Positions 1 through 8,900 of a stretch of DNA of 64,000 nucleotides are shown here, piece after piece. Source of the stretch: Silvimonas soli (GTDB lineage: Bacteria > Pseudomonadota > Gammaproteobacteria > Burkholderiales > Chitinibacteraceae); contig NZ_CP106736.1 in assembly GCF_030035605.1 (NCBI RefSeq), forward strand, positions 992,001 to 1,056,000, given 5' to 3'. Every line of letters begins with the position of its first letter. Within the stretch, counting starts at the first letter, position 1. The notes under the pieces are model-generated. The model saw only the letters and a list, made by a program, of their open reading frames with translations. It was not told the DNA's origin and did not search any database. Position numbers and translations under genes: made by a program.

Positions 1-1154
1 CGGCCAGCGGGTCCTCGGCCAGTTGCGGATCATGCAAAGCGCCCACGCCCAGCGTACCTGGAAAAGGCGCATCCACAGCCTCGCCGCGAAAATGCCCGGC
101 CGCGTCCTGACGCCATATCTCCAGTTTGCCAGCCACGTTATCCAGCACGTTCAGCAGCACGGTGTCGCGGGTCAGGGTGTAGTCGGCCAGAGAACGCGTG
201 GCACTTGGCGTGAAGATCGCCTGAGCGTGCTTGTCGCCACCCTGCCATGCCGCCGCTTTGGCAATCAACAGCGAGCCTGCTGGCCAGTTCTGCTCAGCAA
301 CGGTGAGCGGGCTGCGCAAGCGCAGTAGCAGTTGGTCGCGCACGAAATGCGGGGATGAATCAGTCGGCACATCCAGCGCCAGCAAAGTGTCGTCGTCGTG
401 CAGCACAAAGGTATGCGCGTTGTAAAAATCGATCGACTGGGTAAACACGGTGCGCTCAAAACCCGGTGTGTGATCCACCCAGACGCTCACGGCGACATCC
501 GTCGTTGCGCCTTCGAATACGGTAACGGCTTCGGCCAGCGGCTTGCCACGCTGCCAGCGCTTGATAATGCGTGGATAGCCCGAATCGGTGAGCGAGCCTT
601 CGCCAAAATAGGTACTGACATAAATGGTGTCGGCGTCGATCCAGTCCACGCTGGATTTGGCTTCCGGCAGCACAAACCCGTAGGTCAGAAAAATTTTGCT
701 GACCGTATCGAATTCGCGCACCACCACAGCGTCCGCGCCACCGCGCGATAGCTGGATCAAACAATGCCTATGATCCGGCCCGAGTGTGTGTGCTCCGGCC
801 CAGACCCAGTTTTCGTTTTCCTGCAGCGATAGTTCATCCAGGTCCAGCACGGTTTCCCAGTCTGGAGCCGGTTTGCGATATTCATCCAGCGTGGTCCGCC
901 GCCACAATCCGCGCTTATGGTCCTGGTCTTGCCACAGGTTATAAAACCACTCACCGCGGCGCACCACATAAGGAATGCGGTCACTGGCATTGAGCACATC
1001 GAGGATCTGCGGCTTGAGTTCGGCGTATTCCGGCTGCCCGGTCAGTTCGCGCTGCGAAACCGAATTGCGGCCCTCAACCCAGGCCAGAGCCCGTTCACTG
1101 TCTATCTCTTCCAGCCACTGATACGGGTCGTCACTTGGCAAAGTCTGGGTCATG
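1..1154 (-). CDS. Prolyl oligopeptidase family (S9) serine peptidase, N-terminal part
   Basis: The reading frame opens with ATG at 1154 and runs off the left edge, so about 384 N-terminal residues are visible. The protein begins MTQTLPSDDPYQWLEEI, the usual opening of S9 oligopeptidases, followed by ALAWVEGRN. Later comes YVSTYFGEGSLTDSGYPR, typical of the beta-propeller domain of this family. Family knowledge: the propeller gates access to a C-terminal alpha/beta-hydrolase domain that cleaves short peptides, often after proline. The catalytic Ser-Asp-His triad would lie outside the window, so activity cannot be judged here. No signal peptide is evident, so a cytoplasmic location is inferred. 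It is transcribed away from, and ends the strand run begun by, the oxidoreductase to its right. Confidence 0.88.
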
Positions 1155-1255
1155 ATTCGGGGTTCTGGTTAGCGCTGCAGTGGTAAAAACAAGCAAGTAG
1201 TGCAAGCCGCGTTGCGGGCAAATTCATCCACAAGTCATACCGGCTTATAGACAGC

Positions 1256-1264
1256 TTATCCACA
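1256..1264 (+). promoter_or_regulatory. Perfect DnaA-box nonamer (TTATCCACA)
   Basis: TTATCCACA lies in the 162-bp gap between the S9 peptidase and the oxidoreductase. A second related string, TTCATCCACA, lies about 35 bp to its left. Read on the minus strand the site continues TGTGGATAAGCTGTC, which resembles the element repeated five times at 12923-13600. DnaA binding is inferred from the motif only. The rest of the gap, which should carry the peptidase promoter, shows nothing else I can name. Confidence 0.35.
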
Positions 1265-1316
1265 ATTTATTCACATACATTTTCAAAGTCCGCACCTACC
1301 GATGAAAGTGCCGTGA

Positions 1317-2312
1317 TCAATCCAGCGTCACCCACTGTCCCGGCTGCGCCAGCGTGCGAGTAATGACCTGCATGTCACGCCAGCCAGCGGCAAAATCGCT
1401 GGTAACCGGCTGACCACTGCGAATCGCCCGGGCAAAAGCACGCATCTCGGCGGCATAGCCATCGTCATCGTCCCGGCGCCATTCGCGGGTTTTATCGGGG
1501 CGCACAGAAGTCAGCAGCAATTTGCGCCCGTCGTATATCGCCGCACCATGTTCGGCCAGCAGCACCAGTCGCCACTCATTGTGCGCCGCTGCGGAGAAAT
1601 ACAGGTTGAGCGTCACGTTGACGCCTGAAGCGGTTTGCGCGCTTAGCATGGCGCCATCGAGTTGCCCGAGCTTGGGATTAACCTGGCTGGGAGACAAACT
1701 GGCACGAGAGATTTCGCCGAGCAAATCGCGCACCACGGCGATGTAATGCACGCCCGCATCCAGCACCAGCCCGCCGGGGAAAGCCTCCGATGACCGCCAG
1801 CCGCTAGCCAGGTAACGGTTGTCTTCCTGCATCAGTGTCATGGCGTTCCAGTTCAAGGCGTAGGGCCGACCAGCCTCGCCAGAATCCAGCCACTGCTTGA
1901 TGCGCTCGAATGCGGCGGCGTAGCGAAAATTCTCTGCCACCATGGTGATCAGATGTGGGTATTGCGCCGCGAGCGCCAGCATTTCTTGTGCTTCGGCCTC
2001 GGTTGCGGCCAGCGGTTTTTCCACCAGTACGTGCTTGCCAGCAGCCAGCGCTGCCCGCGTGGCGCGCAGGTTTTCCGTGGCCGGAAGCACGATATCAACC
2101 GCTTCGATGTCGGGGCGCGCCAGCAATTCGTCCCAGCCCACGTACCAATCCACACCGCCGGACATGGCCGAGAAGTGCTGGGCTTTCTGGGCGGTGCGGT
2201 TGCATATGGCAACCAGTTCTACATGTTCGGTCACCGCTTGCAGTGCGGGCCAATGCAGCTCACGAGCGGCGACACCGCAACCGATCATCCCGATCTTGAC
2301 GGGGTGATTCAT
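1317..2312 (-). CDS. Gfo/Idh/MocA family NAD(P)-dependent oxidoreductase
   Basis: A 331-residue protein of the usual family length. The N-terminal Rossmann fold shows VKIGMIGCGVAARELHWPAL (residues 5-24), with the glycine-rich dinucleotide-binding turn GCGVAA. The family signature EKP follows in HVLVEKPLAAT near residue 98. The C-terminal half (from about residue 120) is the alpha/beta substrate domain, with GGLVLDAGVHYIAVVRDLLG carrying the conserved Asp and His of these sugar dehydrogenases. Family members oxidise or reduce sugars, inositols or related polyols; the substrate here cannot be read from sequence. AGGAG lies 9 bp before the ATG. Neighbours on both sides are unrelated, so it looks monocistronic. 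Confidence 0.9.
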   Translation of the reverse strand: MNHPVKIGMIGCGVAARELHWPALQAVTEHVELVAICNRTAQKAQHFSAMSGGVDWYVGWDELLARPDIEAVDIVLPATENLRATRAALAAGKHVLVEKPLAATEAEAQEMLALAAQYPHLITMVAENFRYAAAFERIKQWLDSGEAGRPYALNWNAMTLMQEDNRYLASGWRSSEAFPGGLVLDAGVHYIAVVRDLLGEISRASLSPSQVNPKLGQLDGAMLSAQTASGVNVTLNLYFSAAAHNEWRLVLLAEHGAAIYDGRKLLLTSVRPDKTREWRRDDDDGYAAEMRAFARAIRSGQPVTSDFAAGWRDMQVITRTLAQPGQWVTLD

Positions 2313-2467
2313 GGGTCTGGCTCCTGAAAGTCGGGGGAATGTTTTTTTAAAATTATGAGAACTGGCGTTACGTTAACGCGGACCGATGGCCGGACGCAAA
2401 ACGGCGGCGCAAGGCCAGGTATAAGTACAACACCTGACCCGCGCCGCCGTGCATCGGTAGCAGCAAA

Positions 2468-3184
2468 TTATGGCGCCAGCAGTGGTTCCAGCTTGGCTTT
2501 GGCCGACTCCACCCAGTCCGGGATATAAAACTGGGCATCGTCGATGGCAATGGCTTCGACTTCGGTAAACAGCTCAACCGACTTGGGCGCACCGCGTCGC
2601 GACTGGCGCGCAATGTGCGACACCTTCCACATGGTTTGTTTGACCGTTTGCGGCTTGTTCCACAAATCGTCCAGATGGGTCAGGCCCGACGGCAACACAA
2701 AGTAGGCGTCAATCTGGTCGTAGGTGGTTTTTTCGTGAAAGCGGGCCGGATACAAACACAGCAGCAAGTACGGCAGATAGTGCGGTTGCAGCCCGGCATG
2801 ATCGAAGATGCCGCGGGTGTTGGCATCCATCAGCGCACGTTGAAAATCGCCCCACGCCAGCTTGCGGCCCGACAACGAATACGCCTTCAGATAGACCGGA
2901 TAAAGCTGGTCCAGCAACCACGCGCGAATGCGCTTGCCATTGGCAACATCCAGCGCCGAAGGCGGCAAATTGAATACGTTGTGGCGATATTTTTCGATGG
3001 AACTGCAACGGCTGCCGCCTTTGTGGGCAAAGTGCGTCATCGTGTGCGGCGGATGCGCCACGCGCAGCACCAGTTCGGCCTCACAGATCTCACACAGGCC
3101 AACGGCGTTGTCACCATAAGTGTGACGAAACCACTCCGCGCTCTGGATTCCTTGCCCGTTCGGGTCTGTGGCGCGATGCGTCAT
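2468..3184 (-). CDS. Unknown protein with CoiA-like N-terminal Cys/His cluster
   Basis: About 238 residues, of unassigned function. I chose the ATG at 3184 (MTHRATD) because AAGGAG sits 6 bp upstream of it; the ATG at 3190 directly abuts that Shine-Dalgarno sequence. Near the N-terminus there is CEIC (residues 31-34), then HFAH (51-54) and a further Cys at 60, an arrangement like the zinc-binding start of CoiA-type competence proteins and other nuclease-associated domains. The rest is a soluble, tryptophan- and tyrosine-rich alpha/beta-looking chain with no membrane segment and no motif I recognise; I see no PD-(D/E)XK nuclease core. Neighbours give no clue. Coding status is well supported by length and codon use; function is open. 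Confidence 0.7.
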   Translation of the reverse strand: MTHRATDPNGQGIQSAEWFRHTYGDNAVGLCEICEAELVLRVAHPPHTMTHFAHKGGSRCSSIEKYRHNVFNLPPSALDVANGKRIRAWLLDQLYPVYLKAYSLSGRKLAWGDFQRALMDANTRGIFDHAGLQPHYLPYLLLCLYPARFHEKTTYDQIDAYFVLPSGLTHLDDLWNKPQTVKQTMWKVSHIARQSRRGAPKSVELFTEVEAIAIDDAQFYIPDWVESAKAKLEPLLAP

Positions 3185-3454
3185 GGACATCTCCTTCTTT
3201 GATTCTTTGATAATTGGCTCAGCACTGCGCTAATTATGACGGTTTGGATACGGTTACGGGAGAAGATACCGCTGCAACCTGACTATTTCCTGCCAGACGC
3301 CGGATGCATGTCAGCTGTCGCCATGCCGTGCTGCCTCTTGTCCATCGCGGAAAACCCCTTGGTACATGCCAGAATCCAGCTACATTGAAACGATACCCAG
3401 CGTAATTACTGTCTTCACTCTGACGCTGCCTGGAGTAAAGCCTGGAGCCGTGCA

Positions 3455-5209
3455 ATGTACCGGATCGTGATTGCCGAAGAACAACCGCTTACCCGTCACG
3501 CCATACGCAATCTGCTGGAACAAGAAGGTCACGAGGTCGTCGAAGAGGCCGCCGATGGCATGGATGCGCTGCATCGCGTGCTGGAACTCAAACCGGATAT
3601 CCTGATCCTGGCGTTGCGGCTCAAACGCCTCGGCGGACTGGAAGTCATCAAACGTTTGCGTCAACACGGAGCAGACACCCGCGTGCTGGTACTCACAGCC
3701 CAGGACAGCGGCCACTTTATCAGCATGTGTCTGCAGGAAGGTGCCGCCGGTTTTGTCAGCAAGACGGATGACCTGGGCGATCTGGTACAAGCGGTGGAGG
3801 CCGTAGGATGCGGGCGAACTTTCTTCCCTTCCTCCGTACTGGAATTTACCGGCACTGACCCGGCCACCCAGGCGGCCGACGCGCAGATTCAGACCCTGTC
3901 GCCACGCGAAATGACCGTGCTTAATTATCTGGCCGCCGGGCGCAGCAACCGGGAGATCGCCCAAGCGCTGATTCTGAGTGATCGCACCGTCAGCACCTAT
4001 AAAATCCGCCTCATGCGCAAGCTGAACGTGAGTTCACTGATTGAACTGGCAGAGGTTGCCAAACGGCATAACGTGCTGGGACCGGGCCAGAGTGCCGAGG
4101 CCGAGTCCAATGCCTTGCAGGTCATTGACGAGCAAAACCCCCATCTGACAAAAACGATTCTGGATGCCATTCCCTCACCTGTCACCATTCGTGACCTGAC
4201 CGGTACCGTGCTGTTTGCCAATGCGTATTTGCGGTCCACGTTTACCCTGCCAGGTCGTGAGGTCATGGGTAGCAATCTGGACGATCTGGGTGGCTTGTTC
4301 GACCTGACGCAAGTCGCTGCCGTCAAGACTGCATTTGCCGATGCGGTGCAGGAAGCCAGGCCCTATTCTTGCGAAGTAGCTTTTCCCGGAAAAGATGGCA
4401 CCAAGGCCGTGCTGCACTGGGGCGCGCCGATCCTGAACGAACAAAGCGAGCTGATCGCCATGGTGTGCGGCAGCCAGAATATCTCCAGTTTGGAAAGGGG
4501 ATTTCAGAAACTGCGCCAGGCCAAAGAGCATGCGCAAGCCGCCAGCAAGGCAAAAAGCGTGTTGCTGGGGCAAACCGACTGGCAACTAGGCGAACCCGTA
4601 CAGTTGATCGGCGAGTTACTGCAACAACTGCAAACAGACCGTGCCAGCCTGCCGCTTGCAACCCAGGAGGTGCTGGGCAAAACACGCGACGCTTTGCTGG
4701 CATTGCGCACGCGGCTCACCAACCTGGAACTGTTGGTCCAGGCGGAAGGCGATGATCAGGGCTTGCTCGCGGTGCGCACGCCGCTGCATGGCCTGACCGT
4801 GGATTTGCTTGAGTCCTGGCGCAATGCCGCCAGCCAGCGAGGTCTGGACCTGCAACTGGAGCAAAGCGGTACCGGCATGCAACAAGATCAGGTCTGGCTG
4901 GATCAGCGCTGTTACGCCGGGATTGTGAATGCGCTGATGCGCCATGCTGTCGCCACCACGTCAGGCACTGGCACGTTGCATGTGCAGTTGCATTCCACGC
5001 TGCAAAGTCGCGCCATGCTGGACATGCAACTGGATATTTCCATCGATACTGCGGATGCGATCTGGCTGGATCAACCCGAACAAGACCACGCCAGCATGTT
5101 GCTGTGTCGGCAGTTGGTGGAGCGTCTGGATGGGCGCCTGAACCTGCACGGGCAGCAAATCAGTTTGTGGCTGCCGCTGCCTCGCGCGCTGAATGAGCCA
5201 GTGCCATAA
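3455..5209 (+). CDS. LuxR-type regulator: pseudo-receiver, HTH, PAS and pseudo-kinase tail
   Basis: A 584-residue protein with an unusual domain order. Residues 1-125 are a receiver of the BvgA/EvgA type, but the phosphoacceptor position holds Ala53 (gcg at 3611) instead of Asp, and the acidic pair is EE; the conserved Thr (VLVLTAQ) and Lys (GFVSK) remain. Residues 148-205 are a GerE/LuxR helix-turn-helix (LSPREMTVLNYLAAGRSNRE). Residues about 225-345 look like a PAS domain (IPSPVTIRDLTGTVLFANA). From about 360 a histidine-kinase-like region follows: the H-box aligns as TDWQLGEPV with Trp376 where His is expected, and the ATPase N and G boxes are not intact. It probably binds DNA without phosphotransfer, sensing through PAS (inference). 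GGAG precedes the ATG. The next gene is a large autotransporter, a plausible target. Confidence 0.85.
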   Translation: MYRIVIAEEQPLTRHAIRNLLEQEGHEVVEEAADGMDALHRVLELKPDILILALRLKRLGGLEVIKRLRQHGADTRVLVLTAQDSGHFISMCLQEGAAGFVSKTDDLGDLVQAVEAVGCGRTFFPSSVLEFTGTDPATQAADAQIQTLSPREMTVLNYLAAGRSNREIAQALILSDRTVSTYKIRLMRKLNVSSLIELAEVAKRHNVLGPGQSAEAESNALQVIDEQNPHLTKTILDAIPSPVTIRDLTGTVLFANAYLRSTFTLPGREVMGSNLDDLGGLFDLTQVAAVKTAFADAVQEARPYSCEVAFPGKDGTKAVLHWGAPILNEQSELIAMVCGSQNISSLERGFQKLRQAKEHAQAASKAKSVLLGQTDWQLGEPVQLIGELLQQLQTDRASLPLATQEVLGKTRDALLALRTRLTNLELLVQAEGDDQGLLAVRTPLHGLTVDLLESWRNAASQRGLDLQLEQSGTGMQQDQVWLDQRCYAGIVNALMRHAVATTSGTGTLHVQLHSTLQSRAMLDMQLDISIDTADAIWLDQPEQDHASMLLCRQLVERLDGRLNLHGQQISLWLPLPRALNEPVP

Positions 5210-5375
5210 CGTGACTGCGGATATGTGCCAGGCATTCATCAGATGCAACGCCGGTGAATGGGCAATTCCTTTAAAAACCGGCCTCGCAGATACGATGTAG
5301 TGCCATTCCTACGTCACGTGCGTGATCTGGCGATTATCGTCTTTTTCTAAAACTTTCATGATAGCGGCCATGTAT

Positions 5376-5389
5376 TGGTCATAAGACCA
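5376..5389. promoter_or_regulatory. Palindrome TGGTC-N4-GACCA, possible repressor operator
   Basis: The sequence TGGTCATAAGACCA has perfect 5-bp arms. GntR/FadR-type regulators often bind TGGTC/GACCA arms, though their spacing is commonly shorter. No GntR gene is in the window. Function is inferred from symmetry and from the position ahead of the autotransporter unit. Confidence 0.25.
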
Positions 5390-5420
5390 GTTGGATGGCT
5401 GTTATCTGAAAGGGCTTCCC

Positions 5421-5513
5421 ATGAAATTCGTTTCGAATACCTGCCGTATTTGTGCTGACCCTGTACCGAAAAACCAGGCTGTCTTGAATTACGGCTGGCT
5501 AGCGGGATTCTGA
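5421..5513 (+). CDS. Possible 30-residue peptide with a CxxC motif
   Basis: ATG at 5421 is preceded by AAAGGG at a 6-bp spacing, a good ribosome-binding site, and the frame reads 30 codons to TGA. The product starts MKFVSNTCRICADPVPKNQA, with CRIC near the N-terminus. It could be a real small protein, a leader peptide or chance. No homology is known to me and there is no codon-bias argument at this length. Confidence 0.22.
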   Translation: MKFVSNTCRICADPVPKNQAVLNYGWLAGF

Positions 5514-5744
5514 GAGCATTTCATTTGCTGGATATATTGCGCTGGTTTTAAAAGCCAGACGCGGCAGTTTCATTTCCAGCTCATCAGAGCCAGCGGCTTG
5601 CTGCTTTTCAATAACGTGAATCCGCTTTGTTTCGCTCCATTGCGAGGCAATGTCACGTCCCTAATTACTTCATGAATGACCGAGTTGGCGAATTTTAATT
5701 GGGCATGACCAATTCATCTCATTCAGCAAAGTGAGCATCCTCAA

Positions 5745-5963
5745 ATGAAAAGAAATTATTTTGTGACCGATGAAAACCTGCGAATAGATGCCAATCAGAA
5801 TTTGCCGCAACGCCATACCGCAATGAGCACAGCTAAAGATCGATTCAATCTCGAAGACTTCATCACCATTGCCAATGCGGGCAATTCAAGGGCTGACCAG
5901 CTTGCATTGCAAGCAGTGCTCCGCGCGCCAGCCAACACTTTGAGTGGGGAGTACCAATCATGA
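5745..5963 (+). CDS. 72-residue protein translationally coupled to the autotransporter
   Basis: The frame runs from ATG at 5745 to TGA at 5961-5963; the autotransporter ATG at 5960 overlaps it as ATGA. The product begins MKRNYFVTDENLRIDANQN and is hydrophilic, without a signal peptide, membrane segment or cysteine. I do not recognise a family. The 4-bp overlap is the usual sign of translational coupling, and the upstream ribosome site is weak (GTGAGC). It could be a genuine small partner of the autotransporter or a leader ORF that sets its translation level. Confidence 0.45.
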   Translation: MKRNYFVTDENLRIDANQNLPQRHTAMSTAKDRFNLEDFITIANAGNSRADQLALQAVLRAPANTLSGEYQS

Positions 5964-8900
5964 ACCGCTTCTTTCGCACAATCTGGAATGCCAGCCGCAA
6001 TGCCTGGGTTGCCGTCGCCGAGAATGCCTCTGCACATGGCAAACCGGCCAAACAGCAGACAGTGGGCGAGCATGTGAACTTGCCTCGCAGCGTGTTGGCC
6101 GTGGGCTACGGACTGGTTTTGGCGCTGGCCGGTGTAGATGCGTTGGCCGTGGCAACCATTGAACTGTCCGAAGACGACACCAAAACAATCCTTGGCGGCT
6201 ACAAGGACCAGGCCAAAGCCGGTGGCGCCGCACCGGATGCCACGCAAGTCGTTGAAAACTATCTCTTTACTGGAGGAATATTGGATGTAACCGGTGGTTA
6301 CTACCGCGCAACCGGCAAATTCACCGTCGCCGAAGGGCAATATGGCAAGATCACTGGCGGCAGTGGTACTGGGCTGCCTTCCTACTTTCCGACGCTTCCG
6401 GCACTGGATGTCGCGCCGTCGAAATCCGGTGCCATGTTCCTGCTTTACGACCCGCGCGAACCGGGCGGCCAATTGGTACTGGAAAAGAACGCCACGCTGG
6501 AAATCGCGTTCAATTATGAAGGCCGCAATTATGTCGCCGTAACCAACAACGGCAATTACGACTACAACTACACGCCAGTGGTCTTCGGCGAAAACAGTCA
6601 TATCAAGCTGACTGGCGGGACGTTCCGCTACGACCCCTATCGCCACGATACCGATGTAAAACTCTCCAATTTCATCTTTAACGGAGGCTGGCTTTCAACC
6701 CGCGGCGGCGACGATATCATCACTGCGGATGAAGACAACCAAGCCATCGGCAAGATCGAGATGGGCATGGGTTCGGACACCTTTATCGTGCCCGAAGGCA
6801 TCTCCATCACCGCATTGCGAGTCAACGGCCAGCCAGTCAGCGAAGTGCGGATGTACGAATTTGCCGATACCCAGGACAAAGGCACCGGCGGACTGACCGG
6901 CAGCATGGGGGAAGGCACCGGGCAAAACCCCAGTGACACCGTGCAAATCAGCAGGAATGCTTCGTCCACCGACATCGTCTACAACTTCGGTTATTACAAC
7001 GATTTCATGACCGTGGCTGACGGTGCGCAACTCATCGGCGGCAAGGTCAGCATGGGCAATGGTCCGGATACCTTCACCGCCACGGCCGCGACGCTCAATG
7101 GTGTATCGATCAAGCTTGATGACGGCGATGACACGCTGAACCTGACCGGCACCACGCTGCAAGGCGGCGTCGCCATTGATCTGGGCAACGGCAACGATAC
7201 GGCCAATCTGCGCGACATGTCGCTGAATCTGGCAAACGCATCGAGCATGCTGCTGGGCGCGGGCAACGATACGGCCAATCTCACCAATGTGAGCATTTTC
7301 GGCAGCACCACTACCGACTCGATCACCTTCGGTGCAGGCACCGACACGCTGAACCTCACCCGCGTCAATGTGGACCAGGCCAGCATCGGCATGACCAGCG
7401 GCGCCAATGTGGTGAACGTACTGGCCGACGTGAGCGGTGGGACGACTGTTGTCACCGACAGCCTGAACTTCACCAGCACCGACAAGCTCAGCACACTGCG
7501 CATTCAGGACAGTGCGACCTTGGCTCTGGACGATGCCAACGTGGGCTTTGCCGGGAAAGTACAAGTCAACACAGGCGGGACACTCGCAGGGAATGGCGCC
7601 GTGACCTCGACCAACGGTGTGGCGCTGAACGGCACATTGCAGGTTGGCGATGGCGCTACGGATGGCACGCTGAGCGTAACCGATAGCGTGCGCATCGACG
7701 CCAACGACGGCGCCCTGATCACCGGTAGCGGCACATTGTCGTCCAGCGGCATTACGCTGAACGGCAGCGTCGATGCCAAGGTCGAAGCGGACCGCGCCCT
7801 GGTTTACAACGACGGGCTGGCTGGCACCGGCAGCCTGCACAAGGCAGGCAGCGGTACGCTGGCGCTGGGCGCGGCGAACAGCTACAGCGGCGGCAGCAAC
7901 GTCGATGCAGGCACCTTGCTGCTCAACAACCAGGACGCCGCCGGGATCGGCGCCGTGGCGCTGGCCAGCGCCACGACAGTCCAGTTGGCTTTCTCCGGCA
8001 CCGATGGCAACTACGACGCCACCTTTGCCAACGACCTCACTGGCACCGGCGATGTGGTGGTGAGCGGTCACGATATCAGCATCACCGGCGACAACAGCGC
8101 CTTTGCCGGGCAATGGCAGATTGGCAACGCGGCCAGCATGCAAGTCAGCGTTGACCAGCAAAACCTCGGTACCGCCGCCATTGCACTGGATGGCACGCTG
8201 AATGTGGCACCGGCGAGCGGCGGCTTTACCGTAGACAACACGTTGACTGGCCAGGGTACGGTGATCGCCAATATGGGCGCCGCCGACCAAGCCTTCAATT
8301 TCGGGGCCAACACCGGCAGCGCCTTCACCGGCACGCTGGATATGGGTCGGGGCACGCTGGCACTGCAAGGTGACAACACCAGCGCACTGACTCACGCCAC
8401 CTTGCTGGTCGATAACGGCAGTGTGGTAACCGTGGGCGATGGCGAACAAGCCATTGGCGGCCTGGCCTTTAATGGCGGGACCACCGTATTCAACGCCACG
8501 GTGCCCGATGCAACGATTGCCCAAAGCACTATCAGCACCGCGCATCTGGATGCAACCGGAGCCGGCAACGTACGCATTACCATTCCGGCTCCTTACGTCC
8601 CCAGTCCAGTCGATACGCCCAATACCGCCAATCTGCTGCAACAAGATGATGGCGAGATCGGCGTGCAACTGGTCAAGGCCGCTGCGGTCGAGGGCTACGG
8701 CGGCGCCCTGAGTCTGCAAGACCAGCACGGCGCTACTGTCGGCAGCACCACGGTGCTCGATATCACCCAACAAGGTGAAACCGTCGCCCAGGGAACGTAT
8801 GGCTACCGGCTGACGACCGAACCCGGCGACGGCTTGTATGTGAACTACGGCCTGACTCAACTGGATCTGCAACAAGACCAGACCCTGACGCTGGCGCAAA

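Larger units (their letters stand above)
5210..5744. other. 535-bp intergenic region upstream of the autotransporter unit
   Basis: No long reading frame is present. It holds a TGGTC-ATAA-GACCA palindrome (5376-5389), a 30-codon ORF (5421-5513) with a good ribosome site, and AT-rich DNA near 5640-5740 that would suit a promoter for the autotransporter. I see no clear intrinsic terminator for the regulator at 3455-5209. Confidence 0.5.

Noticed and set aside
6695..8899. 734-codon frame antisense to the autotransporter
   Set aside because: The repeat-rich passenger coding DNA keeps the opposite frame open; its product is low-complexity and no family matches.
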